Positions 18,193 to 28,196 of a DNA stretch of 64,000 bases are shown piece by piece. Under the pieces are notes generated by a model. The model saw only the letters and a program-made list of their open reading frames with translations, searched no databases and was not told the DNA's origin. The stretch is taken from the NCBI GenBank assembly GCA_964443225.1, contig CAYUCC010000022.1, positions 1-64,000 on the forward strand. Reading direction: 5' to 3'. Each line of letters begins with the position of its first letter. Within the stretch, counting starts at the first letter, position 1. The translations under genes and the position numbers were made by a program. The stretch comes from SSC4 sp964443225 (GTDB lineage Bacteria > Chloroflexota > Anaerolineae > SSC4 > Amarolineaceae).

Positions 18193-20967
18193 ATGCAACG
18201 ACGGAAGTCATTCTGGTTGAAAGTTCTACTAGTGTCCGGTTTTCTCTTGGTTCATTCTCCTGCCCATGCCGGCCCCGCGGCTCAGGAAGGTCCGGTCGAG
18301 CAATGCGCCCAGGGAATACAGCTTTATCTCGATGGACGGGCTGCGGAGGCGGCACCGTTGCTGGAGGCTGGGTTCGCTGGTCGAAACACGGCAGAGTTTG
18401 CGGACCCGGATGACCTGGGGGCGTGTGCGTTGGTGCTGGGGTCTCTCAACATGGGACCCCCTACAGAGGTGTTGGAGGCATTCGTCGTTGCGTTGGGTGT
18501 TTTTCAAGCCACCGGAAATCGACTATTGGAGGGCACGACGCTAAACAACATCGGCGAGGTCTATGTTGGTCAGGGGCGTTACGACAAGGCGCTGGAGGTC
18601 TACGAGCAGGCGTTGACGATCCTGCGCAAAGTTGGCGACCGGGCTATGGAGGGCAGGACGCTGAACGGCTTCGGCGCGGTCTATCGTAGCCAGGGGCGTT
18701 ACGCCGAGGCGCTGGAGACCCTGCAACAGGCACTGGAGATCGGGCGCGAGATAGGCGACCGGGCCGGCGAGGGCACGACGCTGAGCAACATTGGCCTAGT
18801 TTACGATAGTCAAGGACGCTACGACGAGGCGTTGAAGGCTTACGAGCAGGCGCTGGCAATCCTGCAAGCATTGGGCGACCGGGCCAGCGAGGGCATGATT
18901 CTGAACAACATCGGCGCGGTTTACTTCGGCCAGGAGCGCTACGACGAGGCGGTGGAGACTTACGAGCAGGCGCTGGAGATCGTGCGCGAGGTAGGCGACC
19001 GGGCCGGCGAGGGCACGACACTGGTCAACATCGGCGAGGCCGCCGAAACCGGAGGGCTCTACGACGAGGCGCTGAGGGCTTACGACCAGGCGCTGGCAGT
19101 CCTGCGCGAGGTGGGCGACCGGCCCGGCGAGGGCACGACGCTGAGCAACATTGGCTTCGTTTACGATAGTCAAGGGCGCTACGACGAGGCGTTGAAGGCT
19201 TACCAGCAAGCGCTGGCGATCTTGCAAGCAGTGAGCGACCGGGCCGGCGAGGGCACGACGCTGGTCAACATCGGAGCGGCCTACCAAAACCAAGGACACT
19301 ACGAGGAGGCGCTGAAGGCTTACGAGCCGGCGATGGATGCCTTGGAGTCGGTACGCTCCATCGCCGGCAGCGAGGCAGGACGGTCGAGCTTCATCGCCCA
19401 GTACGCTGTCGTGTACGATGGAGCCGTTGATCTGTATCATCAACAAGGTCAGGACGACAAAGCCTTCCTCACCAGCGAGCGGGGCCGCGCTCGCGCTTTC
19501 CTGGACGGGCTGGCTACCGGCTCCGTCGAGCTCTCGGACGATGCATCCGCTGACCTGCTGGCGCACGAGCACGAGACGTACGCCGCTCGCCAGGCTGCGC
19601 GGGACGCCCTGGCCAAGGCCCGAGCGCTGACACCCGCCGATCCCGTCCTCGTCGCCGACCTGGAGGCGCAGCTGGCTGGCGCCGAGCAGGAGCACCAGGC
19701 CGCCCTCGATGCGATCACCGCCCGCGGCGGTCAACTGGCAGCTCTGGTGCCCGGCCGCAGCGGTGTGCTCGACCTGGCCGCGGTCCAGGCTTTGCTGGAC
19801 GACGAGACCACGCTCGTCTCGTACTGGGTGCTGGGCGACAAGGGCGCGCTTGCCTTCGTCGTCCACGCCGACAGCTTCACCACGGTCGAGCTGCCCGACG
19901 CCACCTCAGCCAACCTTGCCAGCGCAGTTGACAATACCCTGAGCTGGCTCAACCGGGAACAGGCTCATCCCAAGCCCCTACGCGACCTGTACACGTGGCT
20001 GGTGGCTCCCCTGGCCGAACAGCTGCAGACACCCCAGGTCGTGATTGTGCCCCACCAGCAGTTGCAATACGTGCCCTTTGCAGCTCTCGACGACGGCCAG
20101 ACCTACTTCGGCCAGCAACACTTGCTCTCCGTAATCCCCTCAGCCAGCGCCCTACCCTTCATCCAGCAGAATGCCGCCGAATCCGCCGCAAAGGCGAACA
20201 CGCAAGCCCTCGTCTTCGGCAACCCGACTACCGGCGACCCCAACTACCCGTCCCTGGTTCATGCTGCGTCTGAAGCTCAGGCGGTGGCTTCCCTGCTGGG
20301 CACAGCCGCCGTCACCAACGCCGAGGCCAGCGAGACGCGCCTGCGGGACGAGGCGGCCGACAGCAAGGTGATCCATCTGGCGGCCCACGGCGGCTACAAC
20401 GTGGCCAACCCGCTGTACAGCGCGATCTACCTGGCGCCGGGCGGGGAAGGTACTGCCGGCGATGGCCGGCTAGAGACCCACGAGGTCTACGGCCTGGACC
20501 TGAAAGGCAACGAGTTGGTGGTGCTCAGCGCGTGCCAGACCAACGTCGGCGAGCTGTCGGCCGGGGACGAACTGGTGGGGATGACGCGCGCCTTCTTCTT
20601 CGCCGGCACGCCTACGATCCTCTCAAGCTTGTGGTCGGTGGACGATGCGGCGACCGAGACCTTGATGACGGCTTTTTACCGCCATTGGCAGGCTGGTATG
20701 GGCAAGGCTGAGGCGTTGCAGGCTGCTCAGGCCGAAGTGCGCGGCAAGCCCAATTGGGCTTCTCCCTTCTATTGGACCGGCTTCGTGCTCGACGGCTATC
20801 CGGGGAAGATCGGCCGCTCGCCGGCCGCCCAGCCTGTCTCGCAGCCAACCGGAGTCGCCGGCCCATCCACGCCCGCTTCCCAGTCCTCAGGCGGGACACC
20901 CTGCGGGATGGGCGCTGGAATGCTGGTCGTCGGCCTTGCCGTGGTAGTACGTCGGCGGCGTAGTTGA
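18193..20967 (+). CDS. Secreted membrane-anchored TPR-CHAT protein, paralog 1
   Basis: A 924-residue protein starting at the ATG at 18193, 6 nt after AGGAGG. Residues 1-28 are a Sec signal peptide (AHA cleavage). Residues 30-85 form a short Cys-containing domain (QCAQGIQLYLDG) shared by all three paralogs. About seven consecutive 40-residue TPRs follow (110-400), each with an NNIGxVYxxQGRYxEAL core. A coiled region (470-540) precedes the CHAT domain (about 560-870), with His732 in HLAAHGG and Cys781 in LSACQTN. The C-terminus has a hydrophobic helix and RRRR, so the protein is tethered with the CHAT domain outside the cytoplasm. All catalytic residues are intact. It is the first of three tandem paralogs. 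Confidence 0.9.
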   Translation: MQRRKSFWLKVLLVSGFLLVHSPAHAGPAAQEGPVEQCAQGIQLYLDGRAAEAAPLLEAGFAGRNTAEFADPDDLGACALVLGSLNMGPPTEVLEAFVVALGVFQATGNRLLEGTTLNNIGEVYVGQGRYDKALEVYEQALTILRKVGDRAMEGRTLNGFGAVYRSQGRYAEALETLQQALEIGREIGDRAGEGTTLSNIGLVYDSQGRYDEALKAYEQALAILQALGDRASEGMILNNIGAVYFGQERYDEAVETYEQALEIVREVGDRAGEGTTLVNIGEAAETGGLYDEALRAYDQALAVLREVGDRPGEGTTLSNIGFVYDSQGRYDEALKAYQQALAILQAVSDRAGEGTTLVNIGAAYQNQGHYEEALKAYEPAMDALESVRSIAGSEAGRSSFIAQYAVVYDGAVDLYHQQGQDDKAFLTSERGRARAFLDGLATGSVELSDDASADLLAHEHETYAARQAARDALAKARALTPADPVLVADLEAQLAGAEQEHQAALDAITARGGQLAALVPGRSGVLDLAAVQALLDDETTLVSYWVLGDKGALAFVVHADSFTTVELPDATSANLASAVDNTLSWLNREQAHPKPLRDLYTWLVAPLAEQLQTPQVVIVPHQQLQYVPFAALDDGQTYFGQQHLLSVIPSASALPFIQQNAAESAAKANTQALVFGNPTTGDPNYPSLVHAASEAQAVASLLGTAAVTNAEASETRLRDEAADSKVIHLAAHGGYNVANPLYSAIYLAPGGEGTAGDGRLETHEVYGLDLKGNELVVLSACQTNVGELSAGDELVGMTRAFFFAGTPTILSSLWSVDDAATETLMTAFYRHWQAGMGKAEALQAAQAEVRGKPNWASPFYWTGFVLDGYPGKIGRSPAAQPVSQPTGVAGPSTPASQSSGGTPCGMGAGMLVVGLAVVVRRRRS

Positions 20968-21088
20968 TCGCCAAAACGTTGCGTTCCTTGTGGCATCGCG
21001 TCACGCAGTTGCCACCTGCGAGAGCAACTGCAGGTCGAGAGTCGAATCGCGTCACCCCGTCACGCCGATGGACGAGAGGAGACACTCC

Positions 21089-24052
21089 ATGTCATTGCCG
21101 ATTTTCGGCCTGATCCTGATTCTGATCAGCAACTCGTACCTGGGTTCGGTATCTGCACATGTCAGCCGGCAGGCGCAGGACGATCCGGTTGTGCAGTGCG
21201 CGGAGGGAGTACGGGCTTATCTCGATGGTCGAACCGCGGAGGCGTGGCCGCTGCTGGAGGCTGGCTTTGCCGGCAGAGATACAGCGGAGTTCGCCAACTT
21301 GGATGATCTCGGACGATGTTCTTTGGCGCTAGGGATTCTACTGGGCAGCGCAGGCAATCTCACAAGGGCGTTGGAGGCATCTGCTGTTGCGCTGGAGACG
21401 TTTAAAGGCAGTGGCAATCGGCAGCTTGAGGGCAAGACGCTAAACAACATCGGCGCGGTTTACCGTAACTCGGGGCGCTATCGCGAGGCGCTGAAGGCTT
21501 ACGAGGAGGCATTGGTCGTCTGGCGAGAGGTGGACGACAGGGCCAGCGACGGCACGACGCTGAACAATATCGGCGCGGTCTATTTCGTACAGGGACGCTA
21601 TGGCGAAGCGTTGTTGGCTTACCAGCAGGCGCTGGCGATTGCGCGCGAGGTGGACAACCGGGCCGGCGAGGGCATGGTGCTGAACAACATTGGTGGAGTG
21701 TACGACAGTCAGGGGCGCTACACCACAGCGATAGAGATCTACCACCAAGCTTTAGCGATCCAACAAGAGGTTGGCGATCGAGTTGGCGCGGGCGATACCC
21801 TCAACGACATCGGCGGTGCCTACAGCAGCCAGCGTCACTACGGCGAGACGCTAGAAACCTTTCAGCAGGCGCTGGCGATCCTGAGGGAAGTGGGAGACAG
21901 GGCCGGCGAGGGCACGGTGCTGAACAACATCGGCAAGGTCTATCACAGCCAGGGGCGCTACGCGGAGGCGCTGGAGGCACTCGATCAGGCGCTGGCGATC
22001 GCGCGCGAGGTGGGCGACCGGCCTGTCGAGGGTACGGTGCTGAACAACATTGGCGGAGTATACGACAGTCAGGGGCGCTACGCGGAGGCGCTGGAGGCAC
22101 TCGAGCAGGCGCTGTTGATCCGGCGCGTGGTGGGCGACCAGGCCGGCGAGGGCACGACTCTGAGCAACATCGGCATGGCTTACAGCAGTCAGGGGCGCCA
22201 CGAGGAGGCGCTGAGGGCACTCGAGCGGGCGCTGGCGATGCGGCGCACGGTGCGCGACCGGCCTGGGGAGGGCATCACGTTAGACAACATCGGTAAGGTC
22301 TATTTTGCCCAAGGACGCTACGACAAGGCGCTGACTAAATACGAGGAGTCCATGATGGTGCTAGAAGCGCTGCGCGCGGGGGCGGGCAGCGAGGCAGGGC
22401 GGGCCGGCTTCATCGCCCAGTACGCCGACCTGTACACTCGCGCCGTCGAGCCGTACCACAGCCAAGGCCAGGATGCCGCAGCCTTTCTCACCAGCGAGCG
22501 CGGTCGCAGCCGCGCCTTCCTCGACTCGCTGGCCACCGGCTATGTCGAACTGTCCGACGACGCTGCCGCCGACCTGCTGGCGCGTGAGCAGGAAACATAC
22601 GCCGTCCGTCAGGCTGCGCAGGACGCTCTGGCCAAGGCTCACAGCCTCGATCCGCCGAATTCTGCCCTCGTTACCGCCCTCGTCACTGATCTGGAGACGC
22701 AACTCGCCGCCGCCGAGCAGGAGCACCAGGCCGCTCTCGACGCCATCACCGCTCGCGGCGGCCAACTGGCAGCCCTGGTGCCCGGCCGCAGCAGTGTGCT
22801 TGACCTGGCTGCGGTCCAGGCTTTGTTGGACGATCAGACCACGCTCGTGTCGTACTGGGTGTTGGACGACAAGGGCGCGCTGGCCTTCGTCATCACCGGC
22901 GACAGCTTCACCACGGTCGAACTGCCCGACGCTACCTCAGCCAACCTCGCCAGCGCAGTTGATAACACCCTGAGCTGGCTCAACCGGGAACAGGCTCACC
23001 CCAAGCCGCTGCGCGACCTGTACACCTGGCTGGTGGCTCCCTTGGCTGAACATTTGCAGACTCCCCAGGTCGTCATTGTGCCGCACCAGGAATTGCAATA
23101 CGTGCCCTTTGCAGCTCTCGACGACGGCCAGACCTACTTCGGCCAGCAACACCTGCTGTCGGTGATCCCCTCAGCCAGCGCTCTGCCCTTCATCCAGCAG
23201 AATGCCGCCGAATCTGCTGCGATGGCGAACACACAAGCGCTTGTCTTCGGCAACCCGAGCACCGGCGATCCCAAGTACCCATCCTTGGCTCATGCTGCGG
23301 CTGAAGCGCAGGCGGTCGCTTCACTTCTGGGCACAGCCGCTGTCACCGACGCCGAGGCCAGCGAGACCCGCCTGCGCAAAGAGGCGGCCGGCAGCAAGGT
23401 GATCCATCTGGCGGCCCATGGCGGCTACAACGTCGCCAACCCGCTGTACAGCGCGATCTACCTGGCGCCGGGCGGGGAAGGTGCGGCTGGCGATGGCCGG
23501 CTGGAGACCCACGAGGTCTACGGCCTGGACCTGAAGGGCAACGAGCTGGTGGTGCTCAGCGCCTGTCAAACCAATGTCGGCGAGTTGTCGGCCGGGGATG
23601 AGTTGGTAGGGATGACCCGGGCTTTCTTGTTCGCCGGCACACCTACGATCCTCTCGAGCTTGTGGTCGGTGGACGACGAGGCGACCGCGGCCTTGATGAC
23701 GGCCTTCTATCGCCATTGGCAGGCCGGCATGGGCAAGGCTGAGGCGTTGCAGGCTGCCCAAGCAGAGGTGCGGGCCAACCCCCGGTGGGCTTCGCCCTTC
23801 TACTGGGCCGGCTTCGCGCTCAACGGCGATCCGGGAGCGAACACTGTGAAGGTATCGGAACCGGCAGCGCAGCCGGCTGAAAGCCTGACCTCATCCCAGC
23901 CCACAACGTCGACGGCCCCACAACAACCTGACCGGTCCTTGCTGCCCGTGCTGCTTGTCATCGGGACTCTAGCGCTTGGGCTCGCCGTCCTGACCGTCGG
24001 CTGGTTGCGGCGGAGATCATCAGCCAACCGGCAAGGTTCAGGAGGACTATGA
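21089..24052 (+). CDS. Secreted membrane-anchored TPR-CHAT protein, paralog 2
   Basis: A 987-residue protein. The ATG at 21089 follows AGGAG (21077-21081) by 7 nt; an upstream in-frame start gives an Arg/Cys-rich leader and is less likely. Order of parts: signal peptide (1-27), the QCAEGVRAYLDG domain, about nine TPRs (110-440), coiled region, CHAT domain with His777 and Cys826, a Pro/Ser/Thr/Gln linker, and a C-terminal membrane helix ending in LRRRSS. From roughly residue 460 the sequence is almost the same as paralog 1, also at base level, while TPR number and surface residues differ. The stop overlaps the next gene's start (ATGATGA at 24049-24055), so paralogs 2 and 3 are translationally coupled. 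Confidence 0.9.
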   Translation: MSLPIFGLILILISNSYLGSVSAHVSRQAQDDPVVQCAEGVRAYLDGRTAEAWPLLEAGFAGRDTAEFANLDDLGRCSLALGILLGSAGNLTRALEASAVALETFKGSGNRQLEGKTLNNIGAVYRNSGRYREALKAYEEALVVWREVDDRASDGTTLNNIGAVYFVQGRYGEALLAYQQALAIAREVDNRAGEGMVLNNIGGVYDSQGRYTTAIEIYHQALAIQQEVGDRVGAGDTLNDIGGAYSSQRHYGETLETFQQALAILREVGDRAGEGTVLNNIGKVYHSQGRYAEALEALDQALAIAREVGDRPVEGTVLNNIGGVYDSQGRYAEALEALEQALLIRRVVGDQAGEGTTLSNIGMAYSSQGRHEEALRALERALAMRRTVRDRPGEGITLDNIGKVYFAQGRYDKALTKYEESMMVLEALRAGAGSEAGRAGFIAQYADLYTRAVEPYHSQGQDAAAFLTSERGRSRAFLDSLATGYVELSDDAAADLLAREQETYAVRQAAQDALAKAHSLDPPNSALVTALVTDLETQLAAAEQEHQAALDAITARGGQLAALVPGRSSVLDLAAVQALLDDQTTLVSYWVLDDKGALAFVITGDSFTTVELPDATSANLASAVDNTLSWLNREQAHPKPLRDLYTWLVAPLAEHLQTPQVVIVPHQELQYVPFAALDDGQTYFGQQHLLSVIPSASALPFIQQNAAESAAMANTQALVFGNPSTGDPKYPSLAHAAAEAQAVASLLGTAAVTDAEASETRLRKEAAGSKVIHLAAHGGYNVANPLYSAIYLAPGGEGAAGDGRLETHEVYGLDLKGNELVVLSACQTNVGELSAGDELVGMTRAFLFAGTPTILSSLWSVDDEATAALMTAFYRHWQAGMGKAEALQAAQAEVRANPRWASPFYWAGFALNGDPGANTVKVSEPAAQPAESLTSSQPTTSTAPQQPDRSLLPVLLVIGTLALGLAVLTVGWLRRRSSANRQGSGGL

Positions 24053-27000
24053 TGAAGCATTCGACAAGACGACAGTCGCAGGTCTTGTTGCTCCTGGCTT
24101 TCCTGGTTATGGGCATCATCGTCGGTCATGCCCCTGCCAACGCCAACCGTGCTGCGCAGGATGATCCGGTTGCGCAGTGCGCGGCGGGAGTACAGCTTTT
24201 TCTCGATGGACGGGCTGTGGAAGCGGCGCAGCTGCTAGAGGCAGGCTTTGCCGGCCGAGACACAGCGGAGTTTGCCAACCCGGATGACCTGGGGCAATGT
24301 GCATTCGAGCTAGGGCGTCTGCGTGACAACACGGGCAACCCGGCAGGGGCGCTAGAGGCATATGACGTTGCGCTCGAGGTCTTTCAAATCGATGGTAATC
24401 GACAGGGCGAGGGCACGGCGCTGAAGAACATCGACGGGGTCTACGAAAGCCAAGGGTGCTACGCAGAGGCTCGGGAGGCCTACCAGCAGGCGTTGGCGAT
24501 CCTGCGGGAGTTGGTCGATCGGGTTAACGAGGGCATGACGCTTGGCCCCGCTGCGCAGGACGATCCGGTTGCGCAGTGCGCCCAGGGAATACAGCTTTAT
24601 CTCGATGGACGGACTGCGGAGGCGGCGCCGTTGCTGGAGGCTGGTTTCGCTGGCCGAAACACGGCAGAGTTTGCGGACCCGAATGACCTCGGGCTGTGTG
24701 TGGTGCTGTTGGGGCCGCTGCGATACAGCACGGGAGACCTTGCTGGGGCGTTGGAGGCATATGCCGTTGCGTTGGATATTTTTCAAGACAACGGTGATCG
24801 ACAGCTTGAGGGCTCGACGTTGCGCGCAATTGGTGTGGTCTATGCCGACCAGAAGCGCTACACCGAGGCGCTGGAGACTTACCAACAGGCCCTGGCGATC
24901 GCACGCGAGGTGGGTGACCGGAAAGGTGAGGGCACGAGGCTGAACAACATCGGCGAGGTCTACGGTAGTCAGGGGCGTTACGACGAGGCGCTGGAGGTCT
25001 ACCAGCAGGCCCTGGCGATCCTGCGTGACGTTGGCGACCGGGCTGGCGAGGGCAGGACACTGAACAACATCGGCGCGGCCTACGAAAAGCAAGGACGTTA
25101 CGACGAGGCGCTCGAGACCTTCCGGCAGGCGCTGTCCGTCATGCGGGAGGTGGGTGACCGGAAAGGTGAGAGTACGACACTGAACAACATCGGCCTGGTT
25201 TACAAAGATCAGGGACGCTACGCCGAGGCGCTGGTCGTTTACCAGGAGGCGCTGGCAATCGAACAAAAGGAGGACAACCGGGCTGGCGAGGGCCGGACGC
25301 AAGACAATATCGGATCGATTTACGCCAAGCAGGGCCGCTACGACAAGGCAATGGAGGCTTTCGAACAGGCGCTGGTCATCGCACGGGAGATGGGTGACCG
25401 GGCCGGCGAGGGCACGACGATGGGCAACATCGCCTTGGTCTATGATGCACAGGGACGCTATGGCGAGGCGTTGGATACCATACAGCAGGCGCTGGTCATC
25501 GCACGGGGGATGGATGACCGGGCCGGCGAGGGCGGGATGCTGAACGGCATGGGCTTGGTCTACAGCGATCAGGGACGCGACGGCGAGGCGCTGAAGACTT
25601 ACGAGCAGGCGCTGGCGATCGCACGCGAGGTGGGTAATCGGGTCGATGAGACGACGGAGCTGCTTAACATCGGCGTGGTCTACGCCGGCCAGGGAAATTA
25701 CGCCGAGGCACTCGAGGCTTTCGATCAAGCGCTGGCGATCCTACGCGAGGTAGGTCGCGAGCGTGACCGCGACGAGGTGGGCACGATTGTGAACAACATC
25801 GGTGAGGTCTACGCCGGCCAAGGGCGCTACGACGAGGCGTTGAAGGCGTTCCAGGAGGCGCTGGCGATCCGGCGCGAGGTGGGCGACCGGGCTGGCGAGG
25901 GCACGACGCTGAACAACATCGGCGGGGTCCACGCCGATCAAGGGCAGTACGTCGAGGCGCTGGAGGCTTACCGGCAATCGCTGGCTATTGCGCGGGAGGT
26001 GGGGGACCGGGCCGGCGAGGGCACAACGCTAAACAACATCGCCTTGGTTTACGCCAAGCAGGGGCGCCACGAGGAGGCGCTGAAGGCTTACGGGGAGGCA
26101 CTGGATGCTTTAGAGTCGGTACGCTCCGTCGCCGGCAACGAGGCAGGACGGTCGACCTTTATTGCCCAGCATGCTGACACATACGACGGAGCCGTTGATC
26201 TGTATCATCAACAAGGTCAGGACGACAAAGCCTTCCTCACCAGCGAGCGGGGCCGCGCTCGCGCTTTCCTGGATGGGCTGGCTACCGGCTCCGTCGAGCT
26301 CTCGGACGACGCATCCGCCGACCTGCTGGCGCACGAGCAGGAGACGTACGCCGCCCGCCAGGCTGCGCAGGACGCCTTGGCCAAGGCCCGCAGCCTCGAT
26401 CCTTCCGATCCCGCCCGCGTCGCCGACCTGGAGGCGCAGCTGGCCACCGCTGAGCAGGAGCACCAGACCGCCCTCGATGTTATCACCGCCCGCGGCGGCC
26501 AACTGGCTGCCCTGGTGCCCGGCCGCAGCGGTGTGCTCGACCTGGCCGCGGTCCAGGCTTTGCTGGACGATCAGACCACGCTCGTCTCTTACTGGGTGCT
26601 GGGCGACAAGGGCGCGCTGGCCTTCGTCATCACCCGCGACAGCTTCACCACGGTTGAATTGCCCGACGCCACCTCGGCTAACCTCGCCAGCGCTGTGGAC
26701 CACACCCTGAGCTGGCTCAACCGGGAACAGGCTCACCCCAAGCCCCTACGCGACCTGTACACGTGGCTGGTGGCTCCCTTAGCCGAACAGCTGCAGACAC
26801 CCCAGGTCGTCATTGTGCCGCACCAGCAATTGCAGTACGTGCCCTTTGCAGCTCTCGACGGCGGCCAGACCTACTTCGGCCAGCAACACCTGCTGTCGGT
26901 GATCCCCTCAGCCAACGCATTGCCCTACATCCAGCAGAATGCCGCCGAATCCGCCGCAATGGCGAACACGCAAGCCCTTGTCTTCGGCGACCCGACCACC

Positions 27001-27714
27001 GGCGACCCCAACTACCCGTCCCTGGCTCATGCTGCGTCTGAAGCTCAGGCGGTCGCTTCCCTTCTGGACACAGCCGCTGTCACCGACGCCGAAGCCAGCG
27101 AGACCCGTCTGCGCAACGAGGCAGCCAGCAGCAAGGTGATCCATCTGGCGGCGCATGGCGGCTACAACGTTGCCAACCCGCTGTACAGTGCGATCTACCT
27201 GGCGCCGGGCGGGGAAGGCGCGGCTGGCGATGGCCGGCTGGAGACCCACGAGGTCTACGGCCTGGACCTGAAGGGCAACGAGCTGGTGGTGCTCAGCGCG
27301 TGCCAGACCAATGTCGGCGAGCTGTCGGCGGGGGATGAGCTGGTGGGGATGACGCGGGCTTTCTTGTTCGCGGGCACACCCACGATCCTCTCGAGCTTGT
27401 GGTCGGTGGACGACGAGGCGACCGAGACCTTGATGACGGCCTTCTACCGCCACTGGCAGGCCGGCATGGGCAAGGCCGAGGCGTTGCAAGCTGCGCAGGC
27501 CGAGGTGCGAGATAACGCCAAGTGGGCCTCCCCCTACTTCTGGGCCGGCTTCGTCCTCAACGGCGATGCGGGTGCGAATGCTGCCAGGGGATCGGAATCG
27601 GCCACACAACAACCTGGCCGGTCCTTGCTGCCTGTGCTGCTTGTAGCCAGCGCCCTGGTGCTTGGACTCGCAGTCCTGACCATTGGCTTTTTGCGGCGGA
27701 GGTCATCAACTTAA
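24052..27714 (+). CDS. Secreted membrane-anchored TPR-CHAT protein, paralog 3, with duplicated N-terminal module
   Basis: A 1220-residue protein. The ATG at 24052 lies 6 nt after AGGAGG (24040-24045); 24049 is an alternative. After a signal peptide the Cys-containing DDPVAQCA(A/Q)G module occurs twice, at about 36-90 and again from about 165. The second copy is closer to that of paralog 1 than to the first copy. About fifteen TPRs follow (to about 690), then coiled region, CHAT domain (His1035 in HLAAHGG, Cys1084 in LSACQTN), linker, membrane helix and RRR tail. TPR stretches this long usually bind extended protein partners. The N-terminal duplication suggests an in-frame fusion between paralogs. 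Confidence 0.9.
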   Translation: MKHSTRRQSQVLLLLAFLVMGIIVGHAPANANRAAQDDPVAQCAAGVQLFLDGRAVEAAQLLEAGFAGRDTAEFANPDDLGQCAFELGRLRDNTGNPAGALEAYDVALEVFQIDGNRQGEGTALKNIDGVYESQGCYAEAREAYQQALAILRELVDRVNEGMTLGPAAQDDPVAQCAQGIQLYLDGRTAEAAPLLEAGFAGRNTAEFADPNDLGLCVVLLGPLRYSTGDLAGALEAYAVALDIFQDNGDRQLEGSTLRAIGVVYADQKRYTEALETYQQALAIAREVGDRKGEGTRLNNIGEVYGSQGRYDEALEVYQQALAILRDVGDRAGEGRTLNNIGAAYEKQGRYDEALETFRQALSVMREVGDRKGESTTLNNIGLVYKDQGRYAEALVVYQEALAIEQKEDNRAGEGRTQDNIGSIYAKQGRYDKAMEAFEQALVIAREMGDRAGEGTTMGNIALVYDAQGRYGEALDTIQQALVIARGMDDRAGEGGMLNGMGLVYSDQGRDGEALKTYEQALAIAREVGNRVDETTELLNIGVVYAGQGNYAEALEAFDQALAILREVGRERDRDEVGTIVNNIGEVYAGQGRYDEALKAFQEALAIRREVGDRAGEGTTLNNIGGVHADQGQYVEALEAYRQSLAIAREVGDRAGEGTTLNNIALVYAKQGRHEEALKAYGEALDALESVRSVAGNEAGRSTFIAQHADTYDGAVDLYHQQGQDDKAFLTSERGRARAFLDGLATGSVELSDDASADLLAHEQETYAARQAAQDALAKARSLDPSDPARVADLEAQLATAEQEHQTALDVITARGGQLAALVPGRSGVLDLAAVQALLDDQTTLVSYWVLGDKGALAFVITRDSFTTVELPDATSANLASAVDHTLSWLNREQAHPKPLRDLYTWLVAPLAEQLQTPQVVIVPHQQLQYVPFAALDGGQTYFGQQHLLSVIPSANALPYIQQNAAESAAMANTQALVFGDPTTGDPNYPSLAHAASEAQAVASLLDTAAVTDAEASETRLRNEAASSKVIHLAAHGGYNVANPLYSAIYLAPGGEGAAGDGRLETHEVYGLDLKGNELVVLSACQTNVGELSAGDELVGMTRAFLFAGTPTILSSLWSVDDEATETLMTAFYRHWQAGMGKAEALQAAQAEVRDNAKWASPYFWAGFVLNGDAGANAARGSESATQQPGRSLLPVLLVASALVLGLAVLTIGFLRRRSST

Positions 27715-27777
27715 CCCGCGAGTCCCATTCCTTCCGATGTGCTTATACGTCGCAGTAACCCCATCGCACCACCGCAG

Positions 27778-28116
27778 AGGATTGATGTTACGAATGGTCC
27801 AGCTGGACCGCCGGCAGACCAAATGAGTGGGCTGGCGGCCTGACGTGCCGTCCAAGACCTGAACCTGGTTCAAGAACTCGCGGCATCGCCTTATGATGTT
27901 TTGGTTTATCTCTACCCAAGAACGGTTGGACAATTCGACGCAAACAGTGCGGAATGGGTCATATTCGTCCAGGGAAGTCCAACTGGGTGAACCGGTATCA
28001 TCAAAGGGGAGTTGATCACTCGCACCGGCCCCAAGGTGGCTGTCTATGACCTTGGTATTCTGAACCATCGGCATTTTGACCGTCCTGACTTGACGTTCCA
28101 GGCTCTCATCTTGTGA
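27778..28116 (+). pseudogene. Decayed gene fragment with two in-frame TGA stops
   Basis: One + strand frame reads like protein across 27778-28113 (alternating hydrophobic strands such as DVLVYLYPRTVGQFD and KVAVYDLG, then a final QALIL and TGA at 28114-28116). It is broken by TGA at 27841 and again at 27988, and its 5' part is blocked by a TAA at 27757. I do not recognise the family. The opposite strand is open for 143 codons over the same stretch, but its translation is less protein-like, so I prefer the decayed + strand reading. Confidence 0.35.
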
Positions 28117-28196
28117 GTCATTGAAACCCAGGACCAATATGCATCATGCGGCTACCAGTTTCCAGGGTGACAACACAAATGAAGGAGTTGAATCTG

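Noticed and set aside
24352..25728. 458-codon open frame on the - strand opposite the TPR array
   Set aside because: It mirrors the TPR repeats of paralog 3; repeated codons in the sense strand keep the antisense frame open, and similar antisense frames lie opposite the other two paralogs.
18541..27000. Regularly spaced similar sequences suggesting a CRISPR array
   Set aside because: The period of about 120 bases is the 40-residue TPR unit in coding sequence, with no short identical repeats or unique spacers.
18193..27714. TPR-CHAT proteins as part of a type III-E CRISPR (Craspase) system
   Set aside because: There is no Cas7-11, Cas1/2 or repeat array, and these CHAT proteins have signal peptides and membrane anchors.
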